Below, piece by piece: positions 7,084 to 15,884 of a stretch of DNA of 64,000 bases. Each line of letters begins with the position of its first letter. Positions within the stretch are counted from its first letter, which is position 1. The translations under genes and the position numbers were made by a program. The notes below the pieces were generated by a model. It was given only the letters and a program-made list of their open reading frames with translations, was not told the origin of the DNA and ran no database searches. This DNA is from Chitinophagales bacterium. Lineage in GTDB: Bacteria; Bacteroidota; Bacteroidia; Chitinophagales; UBA10324. The stretch spans positions 1 to 64,000 of the forward strand of contig JANWWJ010000043.1 in the NCBI GenBank assembly GCA_025056305.1, read 5' to 3'.

Positions 7084-8631
7084 TTAAGCATAACCGCGCT
7101 CCTGTAGCCAGTGTTGCCATTCTTCCAGTTGGCTCCCGCGCAACACACGAGGGAACTTATGCTGCCCACCGAGTTTGCCTTTCATGGCCAGCCATTCAAT
7201 GAAAACCGAATTGGGCAGCAAGCGCACCAGCACGGCTTTAAGTGCGGCCGTCCGCTCTGTGGCGTAGTCATCGTTTAATTCGCAAAGCCGGCGATCCAGT
7301 ACCTGAGCTACCTGATCGGCATCTGCGGGTTTGTCGGTGCCAATCCACCATTGATGGGCAAACAGGCCTTGGTAAGGAATGCCGGCAACGGTAAACTCCC
7401 GCACATCAATACCAAAGACTTCTTCAACGGTCTGGATAGCCATGTTCATATTATCTACCGACAGATGTTCGCCGGTAAGGCTGATGTAGTGTTTGGTGCG
7501 TCCGGTGATTTTGATCTCAGAGCGACTGAGGTCTGTAAACTCAATCACATCACCAATAAGATAACGCCACGCACCGGCACATGTGGACAGAAGCAGCGCA
7601 TATGGCTTTCCTTGTTCCACCTCACCTATATGAAGGGCTTGTGCCGTGGGTAAAAGATTGCCTTCTGCATCAAAATTTTTTTCATCAAAAGGGACAAACT
7701 CATAATAGATGCCGTTGGCCAACAGCAGCTCCATACCCGACGGGTTGGGGTGGCTGTCAAAAGCAATGAATCCTTCTGAGGCCAGGTAAGAATTCTGGGT
7801 TATGATGGGCCGGCCCAGCAGTCGTTCAAAACCTTTGCGGTAGGGTTCAAACGACACGCCGCTGTGCACGTATACCTCCAGGTTCGGCCAGATTTCATGT
7901 ATGTGCTGAACCTGATGCATGGAAATGATTCGTTCCAGCAAAATCTGGACCCATGCCGGAATGCCCACAACGATGCTGACATCCCACTGAGGCGCCCGCC
8001 GCGCAATCTCATTCAGTTTTCGATCCCAGTTGCGTTCGCGGGCAATTTTAAGGCCGGGCTTGTAAAAAACATGAAACCATAGGGGGATTTTCGAAGCGCT
8101 GATCCCGCTCAGATCGCCCTCGTAGTAATGGCCGCGCCGGCTCAACGAGGTGCTGCCCCCAATCATGAGAATTTTTTTTTCATATACCGATGCCGGCAGG
8201 TTATAGCTGGCCGACGAAAGAATTTGCTTGATGCTGCCTCGTTTGATGGCGCGAATCATCTCGTTGGTTAAAGGAATGCGTTTGCTCGATGCTTCCGAGG
8301 TGCCGCTGCTTAAAGCGAAGTAGCGCACCTTACCCGGCCAGCACACGTCGCGTTCACCAGCCAACGTCTTGTGCCACCATTTCCGAAAGATGGTGTTATA
8401 ATCATAAATAGGAATCTGGTTGCGAAAGGCTTCCTGAAGATTAGGGCTTCGAAGAATGTCGGCAAATCGGTAATGCAAGCCAAACTGTGTATAGGCGGCC
8501 TTGCGAAGCAAGCTTTTCAACTGCCGCTGCTGCCGTTCGGCAGGGGTTTGCACTACCAGTTTTTCTCGGCTTTCGCGGATCAGGGAATGCACTGCAATGG
8601 TGCGTTTGATCAACTGCCCTAACAGCGGCAT
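7084..8631 (-). CDS. GH3-family acyl-acid amido synthetase-like protein
   Basis: A 515-residue member of the GH3 family, named after plant auxin-amide synthetases and common but mostly uncharacterised in Bacteroidota. These are ANL-superfamily enzymes that adenylate a carboxylic acid and transfer it to an amine or thiol. The ATP-phosphate loop is seen as FALSSGTSEASSKRIPLT near residue 110, and the later motif YRYLIGDVIEFTD has the form AWRYLIGDVI. The hinge/C-terminal domain begins near KITGRTKHYISLTGEHLS. The natural substrate in bacteria is unknown. The gene is monocistronic and divergent from the sigma factor gene; a box TATCTTTA lies on the minus strand at 8656-8649, 17 bases upstream of the ATG. 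Confidence 0.82.
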   Translation of the reverse strand: MPLLGQLIKRTIAVHSLIRESREKLVVQTPAERQQRQLKSLLRKAAYTQFGLHYRFADILRSPNLQEAFRNQIPIYDYNTIFRKWWHKTLAGERDVCWPGKVRYFALSSGTSEASSKRIPLTNEMIRAIKRGSIKQILSSASYNLPASVYEKKILMIGGSTSLSRRGHYYEGDLSGISASKIPLWFHVFYKPGLKIARERNWDRKLNEIARRAPQWDVSIVVGIPAWVQILLERIISMHQVQHIHEIWPNLEVYVHSGVSFEPYRKGFERLLGRPIITQNSYLASEGFIAFDSHPNPSGMELLLANGIYYEFVPFDEKNFDAEGNLLPTAQALHIGEVEQGKPYALLLSTCAGAWRYLIGDVIEFTDLSRSEIKITGRTKHYISLTGEHLSVDNMNMAIQTVEEVFGIDVREFTVAGIPYQGLFAHQWWIGTDKPADADQVAQVLDRRLCELNDDYATERTAALKAVLVRLLPNSVFIEWLAMKGKLGGQHKFPRVLRGSQLEEWQHWLQERGYA

Positions 8632-8750
8632 GGTTTGGCCTGATGCGCTAAAGATAGTTAGCTGGTCTGTAGCCTATGAAGGCATGTGAGCAGCCAGAAA
8701 AAACCCATTTTTGCAGGCAGTCGTTTTTGATGCCTGCTTTACACGCAGCC

Positions 8751-9278
8751 ATGAGCGAAGAAGAGCTTATTCATCGTCTTTATCAAAGAGATGAAGAAGC
8801 CCTAAAGTATTTATACGACCATTACTCGGCAGCGCTTTTCGGTATGCTTTTGCGCATTGTCAAAGATGAAGAACTGGCGCAAGAGTTACTTCAGGAGAGC
8901 TTTCTACGCATCTGGAATCAATTTGATCAATACGACAAGACAAAAGGCCGTCTGTTCACATGGATGATTCATTTGACGCGAAATCTTGCCATAGATGCCA
9001 CACGTTCCCGCGCCTACCGAAACCGGCAGCACAACTTGCCTTGGGATAATGTCATGAGTTTTGTGGAGCGTTATTGCCGGCACCAACCCAATCCGGATCA
9101 GATTGGGCTGCGGGAACTGGTGAATCAGCTTGAGGAACCCTACAGGCAGATTGTGGACCTGGCCTACTTCGGTGGGTACACACAGGCACAGATTGCCGAA
9201 CGACTCAATTTGCCTTTGGGAACGGTAAAAACCCGGTTACGAACCGCCATCATGAAACTAAGAGCGTTTTTCAAGTGA
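8751..9278 (+). CDS. ECF RNA polymerase sigma factor (SigK-like)
   Basis: A 175-residue extracytoplasmic-function sigma factor. Region 2 is LYQRDEEALKYLYDHYSAALFGMLLRIVKDEELAQELLQESFLR with the region 2.3-2.4 block GRLFTWMIHLTRNLAIDATRS. Region 4 is LEEPYRQIVDLAYFGGYTQAQIAERLNLPLGTVKTRLRTAIMKLR, with a clear helix-turn-helix. The ATG at 8751 (MSEEELIHRL) is chosen because it sits at the family's usual distance from region 2; in-frame ATGs at 8676 and 8730 would add residues with no match. The last codons overlap the anti-sigma gene by four bases, so the pair is translationally coupled. It would direct RNA polymerase to a stress or envelope regulon when released by that partner. Confidence 0.9.
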   Translation: MSEEELIHRLYQRDEEALKYLYDHYSAALFGMLLRIVKDEELAQELLQESFLRIWNQFDQYDKTKGRLFTWMIHLTRNLAIDATRSRAYRNRQHNLPWDNVMSFVERYCRHQPNPDQIGLRELVNQLEEPYRQIVDLAYFGGYTQAQIAERLNLPLGTVKTRLRTAIMKLRAFFK

Positions 9279-10057
9279 ATGCACGAGAACTCATCGAGTC
9301 CGGTTTGCTGGAATGCTATTGCTTAGGCCTGCTTTCCAATGAGGAAATGCAGGAAATTGAAGCAATGGCCCGCCAACATCAGGAGGTGCGTGACGAGCTG
9401 CAACGTATTCAGCATACGCTGGAAACCTATGTTCGGCTGCACGAGACGCCCCCACCGCCTTCGGTGAAACAACGGCTGCTGGCGCGGCTGGGTCGCAAGC
9501 AGCCATCTTCAGCTATCCCCATACAAGATCGTGTGCCACGCCTCTTTAAAGCAGCCGCCGCCCTAGCCCTGATGGTGTTTGCCGCTGCCCTCATGGCCCT
9601 GCTGGTTCAAACCAACCGCTTACAACAGCAATTAAGTCAGCTGCGCCAGCACCTGCAGGAATTGGAAGCTAAGAACCAAGCCCTGCACGAGCTGGCCCTG
9701 AGTCAAAGTGAGCAACTGCTTGTGCTCAGCGATCCCCATACGACCAAAGTAGAATTGAGAGGCAAAAGCGAAAAAGCCGACTACTTTGCCGTGGTGTATT
9801 GGAATCGAATAACCCATATCGTTTTTCTTGATGTAAAAAACATGCCTTTGTTGCCTGCCGATAAGCAATATCAGTTGTGGTTTTTGACTAAAGAACAACA
9901 AGCTGTAGATGCCGGCGTTTTTGAACCGATCGGTGGGTTGATGCGCATGAAAGACGTACCAGAAGCGCAAGCTTTCGCCGTAACCATTGAACCGCGGGGC
10001 GGAAGTGTGCAGCCTACTCTGGATCAGATGGTCGTATTTGGTCAGGTACCGAGCTAA
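9275..10057 (+). CDS. Membrane anti-sigma factor, RskA-type
   Basis: A 260-residue protein starting at a GTG inside the GTGA overlap with the sigma gene. The N-terminal ~80 residues form the cytoplasmic anti-sigma helix bundle (LESGLLECYCLGLLSNEEMQEIEAM in outline). A single transmembrane segment follows at ~90-112 (AAAALALMVFAAALMALLV), then a coiled coil (LQQQLSQLRQHLQELEAKNQAL in parts), and then a periplasmic RskA-like domain ending VTIEPRGGSVQPT. It should hold the sigma factor at the inner membrane until a periplasmic signal leads to its release or proteolysis. The signal cannot be inferred from the neighbours, which are housekeeping genes. Confidence 0.88.
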   Translation: MNARELIESGLLECYCLGLLSNEEMQEIEAMARQHQEVRDELQRIQHTLETYVRLHETPPPPSVKQRLLARLGRKQPSSAIPIQDRVPRLFKAAAALALMVFAAALMALLVQTNRLQQQLSQLRQHLQELEAKNQALHELALSQSEQLLVLSDPHTTKVELRGKSEKADYFAVVYWNRITHIVFLDVKNMPLLPADKQYQLWFLTKEQQAVDAGVFEPIGGLMRMKDVPEAQAFAVTIEPRGGSVQPTLDQMVVFGQVPS

Positions 10058-10069
10058 GCTGTATCTTTT
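10037..10069 (+). promoter_or_regulatory. Candidate promoter for ligA
   Basis: TTTG at 10037-10040 and TATCTTTT at 10062-10069 are 21 bases apart, a good -33/-7 arrangement although the -7 box ends TT, not TG. It lies inside the 3' end of the anti-sigma gene and in the 35-base gap, 23 bases before the ligA ATG. Confidence 0.4.
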
Positions 10070-10092
10070 TTGCCCGCGCATCAATCCTTGTC

Positions 10093-12198
10093 ATGTACAC
10101 CGCTGAGCAGGAAGCCCAGCTCATTCGGCTGACAGAAACATTACTGAAGGATTTGTCTGATCCCGGACAAGCATCGCTGGCCCAACAACGTATCCTTCAG
10201 TTGCGCGACGTGATTCATTATCACGACTGGCGTTATTATATCCGTTCCGAAGCGGTCATCAGTGATGCCGACTACGACCGGCTGTTTGCTGCTTTGCGTG
10301 CCTTGGAAGAACGCTATCCGCAATTTGCTGACCCCGATTCGCCCACCCAGCGAATAGCTTCTACACTGACTAAGGAGTTTCCGGCGGTCACTCATCTGGT
10401 CCCCATGCTCAGTCTGGAGAATTCCTATAATGCCGGTGACCTGCGCAGCTGGGATCAACGGGTGCGGGAATTAACGCAGACGCCTGTGATCACCTATTGT
10501 GTAGAACCCAAGTTCGACGGAGCCAGCATCAGTCTTTTGTACGAAAACGACCGACTGGTTCGTGGAGCCACTCGCGGTGATGGTCAGCAAGGCGAAGATG
10601 TTACGCCAAACGTGCGCGTGCTGCGGTCTCTGCCGCTGCGCATTCCTCTGAGCCGCCATGGTATCCAGCGCATGGAGATCCGCGGAGAAGTCATCATTTC
10701 AAAAGAAGACTTTCGGCAATTGAATGAAGCACGAACAGCTCATGGCGAACCCCCTTTTGCCAATGCACGCAATGCAGCCAGTGGAGGCTTGCGGCAACAA
10801 GACCCCAGTTTGGTAGCCAAGCGGCGCATGCAAGCCGTAGTCTATCAAATCAGTTATGCCGCCGATGCGGCGGGAAATGAACTGATCGGCACAAAACTCA
10901 CATCGCATGCTTCCAACGTACAGCTGCTGCATGAGCTGGGTTTTAAAACACCTTATAACGACTTGCGCTGCTTCGAGGGCATTGATGCCGTGATTGACTA
11001 TTGCCAGCAAACAGAAGGCCGACGCGATGAGTTTCCTTATGAAATCGATGGGCTGGTAATAAAAGTGGATTCGCTGGTATTGCAGGAACGATGTGGTGCC
11101 ACTTCCCACCACCCCCGCTGGGCTATGGCATTCAAGTTTGCTGCCCGCCAGGCCATAACCACCCTTTTGCGGGTAGATTTTCAGGTAGGCCGCACCGGGG
11201 CCATCAGCCCTGTGGCGAAGCTGGAACCAGTGGCGCTGAGCGGGGTCACAATCTCCTCTATCAGTCTTTTTAACGAAGATTTTATCCGCGAAAAAGACCT
11301 GCGTATTGGCGATCGAGTGGTAATTGAACGTGCCGGTGATGTGATCCCTTACGTCGTGCAGGCTGTAACCAGCGCTCGAACCGGCAAGGAAAAGCCAATC
11401 ATTTTCCCCGAAAAATGCCCTTCCTGTCAAAGTCGCCTACACAAGGAAGCCGGTGAGGCTCATTGGCGATGCGTCAACACCCAATGTCCAGCGCAACTTT
11501 TTGAACGGATCAAACATTTTGCCAGCAAGGATGCCATGGATATTGCAGGTATGGGTCCCGCAACAATCGAAGAATTTATGCAAGAGGGTTGGCTGCATCG
11601 CATCAGCGATATCTACAAGTTGGATTACGAGAGAATCGCACAGCGTCCCGGCTGGCGCCAAAAATCGGTTTCCAACCTGAAAAACGCTATTGAAGCTTCC
11701 AAACAGCAGCCGCTCTATCGCCTCCTCTATGGGTTGGGTATCCGCTACGTGGGCGAAACCACCGCCCGTAAGTTGGCTGAGCAAGTTTCGGATTTAAGGG
11801 ATTTTTTTCATTGGACACCCGAGCAATTCCAACAGGTACAAGACATTGGACCCAAGGTGGCGGCAAGCCTTTATGATTTTTTTCAAGAACCCAAGAATCT
11901 GGAAGAACTTAATGAATTAGCACGCCTGGGAGTGGCCATACAACAGCAGCCTGCAGCGAAAACCTCGGGCAAGCTGGCCGGAAAAACATTTTTGTTTACC
12001 GGCACACTCAGCATGAAAAGAAAAGAAGCTGAAGAATTGGTAGAAAAGCATGGCGGAACGGTGCTGAGTTCAGTTACTTCAAAGCTGAACTATTTGGTTG
12101 TCGGTGAAAATCCCGGCAGCAAGTTGGAGCAAGCGCGAAAGCTCAAAACGGTTCACATCTTATGCGAAAAAGAATTTCTGGATCTGGTGGGCAAATAG
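10093..12198 (+). CDS. ligA: NAD-dependent DNA ligase LigA
   Basis: A 701-residue ligase that seals nicks in duplex DNA using NAD+, essential for joining Okazaki fragments and for repair. Domain Ia holds the NMN-binding residues YHDWRYYI...SDADYDRL. The adenylated lysine is Lys140 in VEPKFDGASISLLYE, followed by the OB fold. A four-cysteine zinc finger is seen as CPSCQSRL...WRCVNTQCP. Next come helix-hairpin-helix repeats (ASKDAMDIAGMGPATIEEF and later GLGIRYVGETTARKLAEQV), and a C-terminal BRCT domain from LAGKTFLFTGTLS to the end. The protein is slightly longer than the E. coli enzyme (671), which is usual in this phylum. Confidence 0.97.
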   Translation: MYTAEQEAQLIRLTETLLKDLSDPGQASLAQQRILQLRDVIHYHDWRYYIRSEAVISDADYDRLFAALRALEERYPQFADPDSPTQRIASTLTKEFPAVTHLVPMLSLENSYNAGDLRSWDQRVRELTQTPVITYCVEPKFDGASISLLYENDRLVRGATRGDGQQGEDVTPNVRVLRSLPLRIPLSRHGIQRMEIRGEVIISKEDFRQLNEARTAHGEPPFANARNAASGGLRQQDPSLVAKRRMQAVVYQISYAADAAGNELIGTKLTSHASNVQLLHELGFKTPYNDLRCFEGIDAVIDYCQQTEGRRDEFPYEIDGLVIKVDSLVLQERCGATSHHPRWAMAFKFAARQAITTLLRVDFQVGRTGAISPVAKLEPVALSGVTISSISLFNEDFIREKDLRIGDRVVIERAGDVIPYVVQAVTSARTGKEKPIIFPEKCPSCQSRLHKEAGEAHWRCVNTQCPAQLFERIKHFASKDAMDIAGMGPATIEEFMQEGWLHRISDIYKLDYERIAQRPGWRQKSVSNLKNAIEASKQQPLYRLLYGLGIRYVGETTARKLAEQVSDLRDFFHWTPEQFQQVQDIGPKVAASLYDFFQEPKNLEELNELARLGVAIQQQPAAKTSGKLAGKTFLFTGTLSMKRKEAEELVEKHGGTVLSSVTSKLNYLVVGENPGSKLEQARKLKTVHILCEKEFLDLVGK

Positions 12199-12235
12199 CC
12201 ACCTTCATGTTCATGGTCTCAAGGGTAAATTGCTG

Positions 12236-12243
12236 TAGATTTG
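12236..12243 (+). promoter_or_regulatory. TAnnTTTG box five bases before a start codon
   Basis: TAGATTTG ends five bases before the ATG at 12249. If it is the -7 element, transcription would begin within a few bases of the start codon. No convincing -33 TTG is seen. Confidence 0.4.
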
Positions 12244-12248
12244 TGTTG

Positions 12249-13040
12249 ATGACAAACCTTTATTTTTTGCTGAAGAGCGGAAAATGGGCGGGGGTTGCCG
12301 CTTGCCTGCTCAGCATGCAGGCACAGGCGCAAAGCACGGCCCTTGATTTTCAGGCCTACGATTGCGGGGGAACCTATCATCACTTATTCCAAGAATTAGA
12401 TCAGGGATATGTGGTAGTACTGGAATTTGCCATGATGAACTGCGCCCCATGTGTAACCGCAGGCAAGGGGATTGAAACCCTTGTTGCCCCATTTCAGAAC
12501 ACCCACCCAGGCCGTGTACATTTTTACACGTTTGGTTATGAAAACAGCATCGATTGCGATGATATGAACAACTGGCTTGCTGCCAACGGGATGAACCATC
12601 CGGTATTTGCAGGCGATGCCGTCCAAACCAACTATTATGGGGGCATGGGCATGCCTACCATTGTAGTGGTGGGCAATCCCAGCCATAAAGTGTATTACAA
12701 CCAAAAAGGCTATAGTCCCTCGCATGATAAGAACATAAAATCAGCCATTGAGCAAGCCCTTGCTGAATACACTGGAATAGGATCCGAGCCGCTGTTTGGC
12801 TTTTGGGCATATCCGAATCCGTTTAACACGCAGCTTAATGTAAGCGTAAGTGCAGGAAGCGGTATTACTCGTGTGGTGCTAAGCGATCTCACAGGCAAGG
12901 CTATCCTCACCCGTGAGGGCGTAGGCGGTGTGTCGTGGAGCTGGGATTTGTCGCAACTGCCGGAAGGCACCTACTTCCTCAGCTTCTTTGAAGGAAAAAA
13001 GCTGGTCGCTACGCGCAAATTCTCCAAGCGATACAAATAA
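12249..13040 (+). CDS. Thioredoxin-fold protein exported by type IX secretion
   Basis: A 263-residue protein with a signal peptide (MTNLYFLLKSGKW...LLSMQAQAQ), a thioredoxin-like domain and a C-terminal T9SS type A sorting domain. The redox motif is Cys-Ala-Pro-Cys in FAMMNCAPCVTAGKGIE, and the cis-Pro loop is GGMGMPTIVVVG. The sorting domain starts near FWAYPNPFNTQLNVSVSAG and ends with SQLPEGTYFLSFFEGKKLVATRKF. Family knowledge says it crosses the outer membrane through T9SS and is released or anchored at the cell surface. Its substrate is unknown. The frame extends upstream into ligA (to 12162), but the ATG at 12249 gives a proper signal peptide. The di-heme peroxidase gene follows after 19 bases. 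Confidence 0.85.
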   Translation: MTNLYFLLKSGKWAGVAACLLSMQAQAQSTALDFQAYDCGGTYHHLFQELDQGYVVVLEFAMMNCAPCVTAGKGIETLVAPFQNTHPGRVHFYTFGYENSIDCDDMNNWLAANGMNHPVFAGDAVQTNYYGGMGMPTIVVVGNPSHKVYYNQKGYSPSHDKNIKSAIEQALAEYTGIGSEPLFGFWAYPNPFNTQLNVSVSAGSGITRVVLSDLTGKAILTREGVGGVSWSWDLSQLPEGTYFLSFFEGKKLVATRKFSKRYK

Positions 13041-13047
13041 AGACCCA

Positions 13048-13057
13048 AAGGAAGGGG
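13048..13057 (+). promoter_or_regulatory. Strong Shine-Dalgarno-like site before the peroxidase gene
   Basis: AAGGAAGGGG lies three bases before the ATG at 13060. Purine-rich ribosome sites are rare in this window, where most starts lack one. This site settles the choice of 13060 over the upstream in-frame codons in the preceding gene. Confidence 0.5.
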
Positions 13058-13059
13058 TC

Positions 13060-14112
13060 ATGAGAAAAATTTGCATTTCTATTTTTTCTGTTTACGGAAT
13101 CCTGCTAATGGCCTGCTCCAAAGATTCACAATCGTTTGAGCCAACGCCATTGAATCTCTCCTATCCCTCTTGGGTTGAGCAGTATGTAGGAAAGCCACAC
13201 CTCCCTGCCGACAATCCCTTAACGGTTGAAGGCTTCGAGTTGGGGCGTCGGCTGTTTTACGATACGCGCCTATCAGCCGACGGAAGCATGTCGTGCGCGA
13301 GTTGCCACCAACAACAATATTCTTTTGATGATAATCGGGCTTTCAGCATTGGTGTTGACGGTACCGTTGGCAAGCGTAATGCCATGCCCCTCATCAACCT
13401 GGCATGGTCAAAATCTTTTTTTTGGGATGGCCGGCGGCCGTCATTAGAACTGCAAGCGCACGACCCGGTGGTCAGTCCTAGTGAGCTAAAAAACACATGG
13501 CCGCAAGTGGTTGCCCGCTTGCAGGCGGATCCCGAGATTGTCGAGCGTTTTTTCCGTGCTTTTGGAAGCCGAAGCATTGACAGCACGCTTATAGTAAAAG
13601 CTATTGCCCAATTTGAGCGAACGCTCATATCGTTTAATTCTCGATACGATCGTTATGTCTACCAAAACGATACCCTTGCCTTGACCGAGCAGGAGCGCCG
13701 TGGTTATCAAATTTTTCTGAACGAAGGGCTTTGCAACCACTGCCATACCGAACCGTTATTCACAGATCAGGCCTTTCGTAACAACGGCCTAGATGCCGTT
13801 CCCGCTGATGCCGGCCGCGGGGGCGTCACAGGCAATCCTGCTGATTTCGGTACGTTCAAGGTACCCACCTTGCGTAACATAGCCTTAACTGCCCCTTACA
13901 TGCACGACGGTCGCTTTCAAACCTTAGAAGAGGTTGTGCAGCATTACAGCGACGGTATCGTACCCCACTCACCCAACCTCGACGTGCACCTGCAGGGTGT
14001 AGGAACAGGGGTGGCCCTTACCGCTCAGCAGCAGGCCGACTTAGTAGCTTTTCTGCGCGCCTTGACTGATTCCACATTTATTTCCAATACCGCCTTTCAA
14101 AATCCGTATTAA
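13060..14112 (+). CDS. Di-heme cytochrome c peroxidase / MauG-family lipoprotein
   Basis: A 350-residue lipoprotein: the signal peptide ends in the lipobox LLMAC with Cys19 as the lipidated residue. Two c-type heme motifs are present, CASCH (GSMSCASCHQQQYSF) and CNHCH (GLCNHCHTEPLF), in the arrangement of bacterial di-heme peroxidases. Other family signatures are RNAMPLINLAWSKSFFWDG and, towards the C-terminus, TAPYMHDGRFQTLEEVVQHY with the likely distal heme ligand. It would reduce hydrogen peroxide, or oxidise another substrate as MauG does, in the periplasm or on the outer membrane. The close spacing to the T9SS thioredoxin-fold gene suggests a shared transcript and perhaps a redox link. 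Confidence 0.9.
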   Translation: MRKICISIFSVYGILLMACSKDSQSFEPTPLNLSYPSWVEQYVGKPHLPADNPLTVEGFELGRRLFYDTRLSADGSMSCASCHQQQYSFDDNRAFSIGVDGTVGKRNAMPLINLAWSKSFFWDGRRPSLELQAHDPVVSPSELKNTWPQVVARLQADPEIVERFFRAFGSRSIDSTLIVKAIAQFERTLISFNSRYDRYVYQNDTLALTEQERRGYQIFLNEGLCNHCHTEPLFTDQAFRNNGLDAVPADAGRGGVTGNPADFGTFKVPTLRNIALTAPYMHDGRFQTLEEVVQHYSDGIVPHSPNLDVHLQGVGTGVALTAQQQADLVAFLRALTDSTFISNTAFQNPY

Positions 14113-14135
14113 ATATGTGGTAAGTTGGCATATTT
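14111..14135 (+). terminator. Weak terminator-like inverted repeat after the peroxidase gene
   Basis: AAATATG (14111-14117) and CATATTT (14129-14135) flank an 11-base loop, directly after the stop codon, followed by CCTTTTT. The stem is short and AT-rich, so the call is tentative. Confidence 0.3.
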
Positions 14136-14171
14136 CCTTTTTCGCGCCAATTTTTTTTAATACGAGCCACC

Positions 14172-14828
14172 TTGGACTTCATTGCCATAGATTTCGAAAC
14201 AGCTAACGAAAGCAGCATCAGTGCCTGTGAAATTGGCATAGCCGTCGTCCGCAACAACCAGCTCTGTGAATCGAGGGGATGGTTGATTCGGCCGCCGGAA
14301 CTCCGCTTTCTTCCTCATTTCACAGAACTTCATGGCATCAATGCTGATCAAGTTCGCTTCGAGCGAAATTTCAAAGAGTTGTGGGACGATCTACAACACT
14401 ACCTGCAGGGTGAACTTTTAATAGCCCACAATGCATCGTTCGACCTGATTGTCTTGGCCAGTTTATTGCGCTACTACAGAATTTCTTTTTATCCGGTACA
14501 ATACTGCTGCAGCCTGCAATTGGCTCGAAAGGTTTGGGGCTCGCGCATAAGTGGGTTTTCCTTGAAATCATTGGCGCATACGCTGGGCATACCGCTAGAC
14601 CACCACCGAGCCGAATCAGATGCCAGAGCATGTGCTTTGATTACCCAGGCTGTTTTCAGGGAATTTCAATTAACTCATACCCAGGAAATAGAAAGCAGAC
14701 TGCACGTGATTCCCGGAGAGCTATCGGCCCACAGATTAACCTTTCCCACCTTCAAGTATGCACAACCACCCACCACCAACTTATCGGGTCACACGCAGCG
14801 AAAAAGGCAGCATTGGAAAAAACGATGA
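14172..14828 (+). CDS. DEDDh 3'-5' exonuclease, DNA polymerase III epsilon-like
   Basis: A 218-residue exonuclease of the DnaQ superfamily. The four acidic/histidine motifs are visible: DFETAN (Asp, Glu) at residues ~7-12, HNASFD (Asp) near 92, and HHRAESDARAC (His, Asp) near 146-154, giving the DEDDh signature. Family knowledge suggests a stand-alone 3'-5' exonuclease in repair or RNA/DNA trimming, not necessarily the replicase proofreader. There is no upstream ATG in frame; the start is probably the TTG at 14172 (MDFIAIDFETAN). It ends three bases before mnmH, so the two are probably co-transcribed. Confidence 0.85.
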   Translation: MDFIAIDFETANESSISACEIGIAVVRNNQLCESRGWLIRPPELRFLPHFTELHGINADQVRFERNFKELWDDLQHYLQGELLIAHNASFDLIVLASLLRYYRISFYPVQYCCSLQLARKVWGSRISGFSLKSLAHTLGIPLDHHRAESDARACALITQAVFREFQLTHTQEIESRLHVIPGELSAHRLTFPTFKYAQPPTTNLSGHTQRKRQHWKKR

Positions 14829-14831
14829 GGT

Positions 14832-15884
14832 ATGGAGCAGCTCGATGCCCGATCGTTCGTTGAGGCCAGCATGAGGCTGCCGGTAGTGGACGTGCGTTCA
14901 CCAGGGGAATACATAGAAGGCCATTTGCCGGGTGCCTTGAATGTTCCGCTACTTAACGATGAGCAACGGCGCATCATTGGTACTCTTTACCGAAATGAAG
15001 GAAGAGAGGCAGCCATGTTCCGGGCTCTGGACTTTTACGGACCTAGTATGCAACAAATTCTTCAGCATCTACAACGGCATGCCCCGAAAAAACAACTCTT
15101 GGTATATTGCTGGCGCGGAGGTCTTCGTAGCCGGGTGGTGGCCTGGATGTTGGAATTATTCGGCTATCGGGTCGCTACCCTTGCTGGGGGCTACAAAGCA
15201 TTGCGCAACCTGTTTCTTGAAACCATGTCCCAGCCTTTTCAGCTATGGCTTATTGGCGGCTACACCGGCAGCGGCAAAACCGAAGCCCTCAACCATCTGA
15301 AGCAACACGGCTTTCCCGTCATTGACCTAGAGCAACTGGCTTGTCATCGTGGGTCGGTCTTTGGAGGGTTCGGGCAGCCGTCACAACCTACGCAACAGCA
15401 GTTTGAAAACACTTTGAGCTTACAGCTCTTGAAAACAGCATCAAAGCAACCGATATGGCTGGAAGATGAAAGCCAGCGTATTGGCAACGTCAACGTGCCG
15501 CGCCCCCTCTGGCTGCAAATGCGACAAGCCAGAGTGTATTTCTTGGACATCCCTTTTGAAAAGAGACTGGACTATCTGATGGAACATTACGCCTATCTCA
15601 GTACCGACCAGTTGATCACGGGAACACAGCGAATCAGCCGGCGACTCGGTGGACAACGCACCCAGCAAATTCTCAATTTGATACAACATGGGAACCGTCG
15701 CGCTGCTTTTGCCTTATTGCTGCAGTACTACGACAAGCTCTATGATCTCTCATTGAGCAGCAGAGCTTCGAACTGCGTGATCCGGCTTCGGCTGGCCAAA
15801 CCTGCTGCGCGAGAGATTGTTGAAGCATTACTGCAAGCAACCGAAAAATCAACCGATTTCCGAACAACCCAAACCGTGGTTTGA
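14832..15884 (+). CDS. mnmH: tRNA 2-selenouridine synthase
   Basis: A 350-residue enzyme that replaces the sulfur of 2-thiouridine at the wobble position of certain tRNAs with selenium, using selenophosphate and a geranylated intermediate. The N-terminal rhodanese domain spans about residues 5-125 (VVDVRSPGEYIEGHLPGA) with the catalytic Cys93 in VYCWRGGLRS. A P-loop ATPase-like domain follows with GGYTGSGKT at 142-150. Both signature regions are intact. Its stop codon overlaps the start of selD by one base (TGATG), so the selenium donor and its user are made from one transcript. Confidence 0.93.
   Translation: MEQLDARSFVEASMRLPVVDVRSPGEYIEGHLPGALNVPLLNDEQRRIIGTLYRNEGREAAMFRALDFYGPSMQQILQHLQRHAPKKQLLVYCWRGGLRSRVVAWMLELFGYRVATLAGGYKALRNLFLETMSQPFQLWLIGGYTGSGKTEALNHLKQHGFPVIDLEQLACHRGSVFGGFGQPSQPTQQQFENTLSLQLLKTASKQPIWLEDESQRIGNVNVPRPLWLQMRQARVYFLDIPFEKRLDYLMEHYAYLSTDQLITGTQRISRRLGGQRTQQILNLIQHGNRRAAFALLLQYYDKLYDLSLSSRASNCVIRLRLAKPAAREIVEALLQATEKSTDFRTTQTVV

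Noticed and set aside
10699-11430. 243-residue open frame opposite ligA
   Set aside because: Antisense to the conserved adenylation and OB domains of LigA, with no domain signature of its own.
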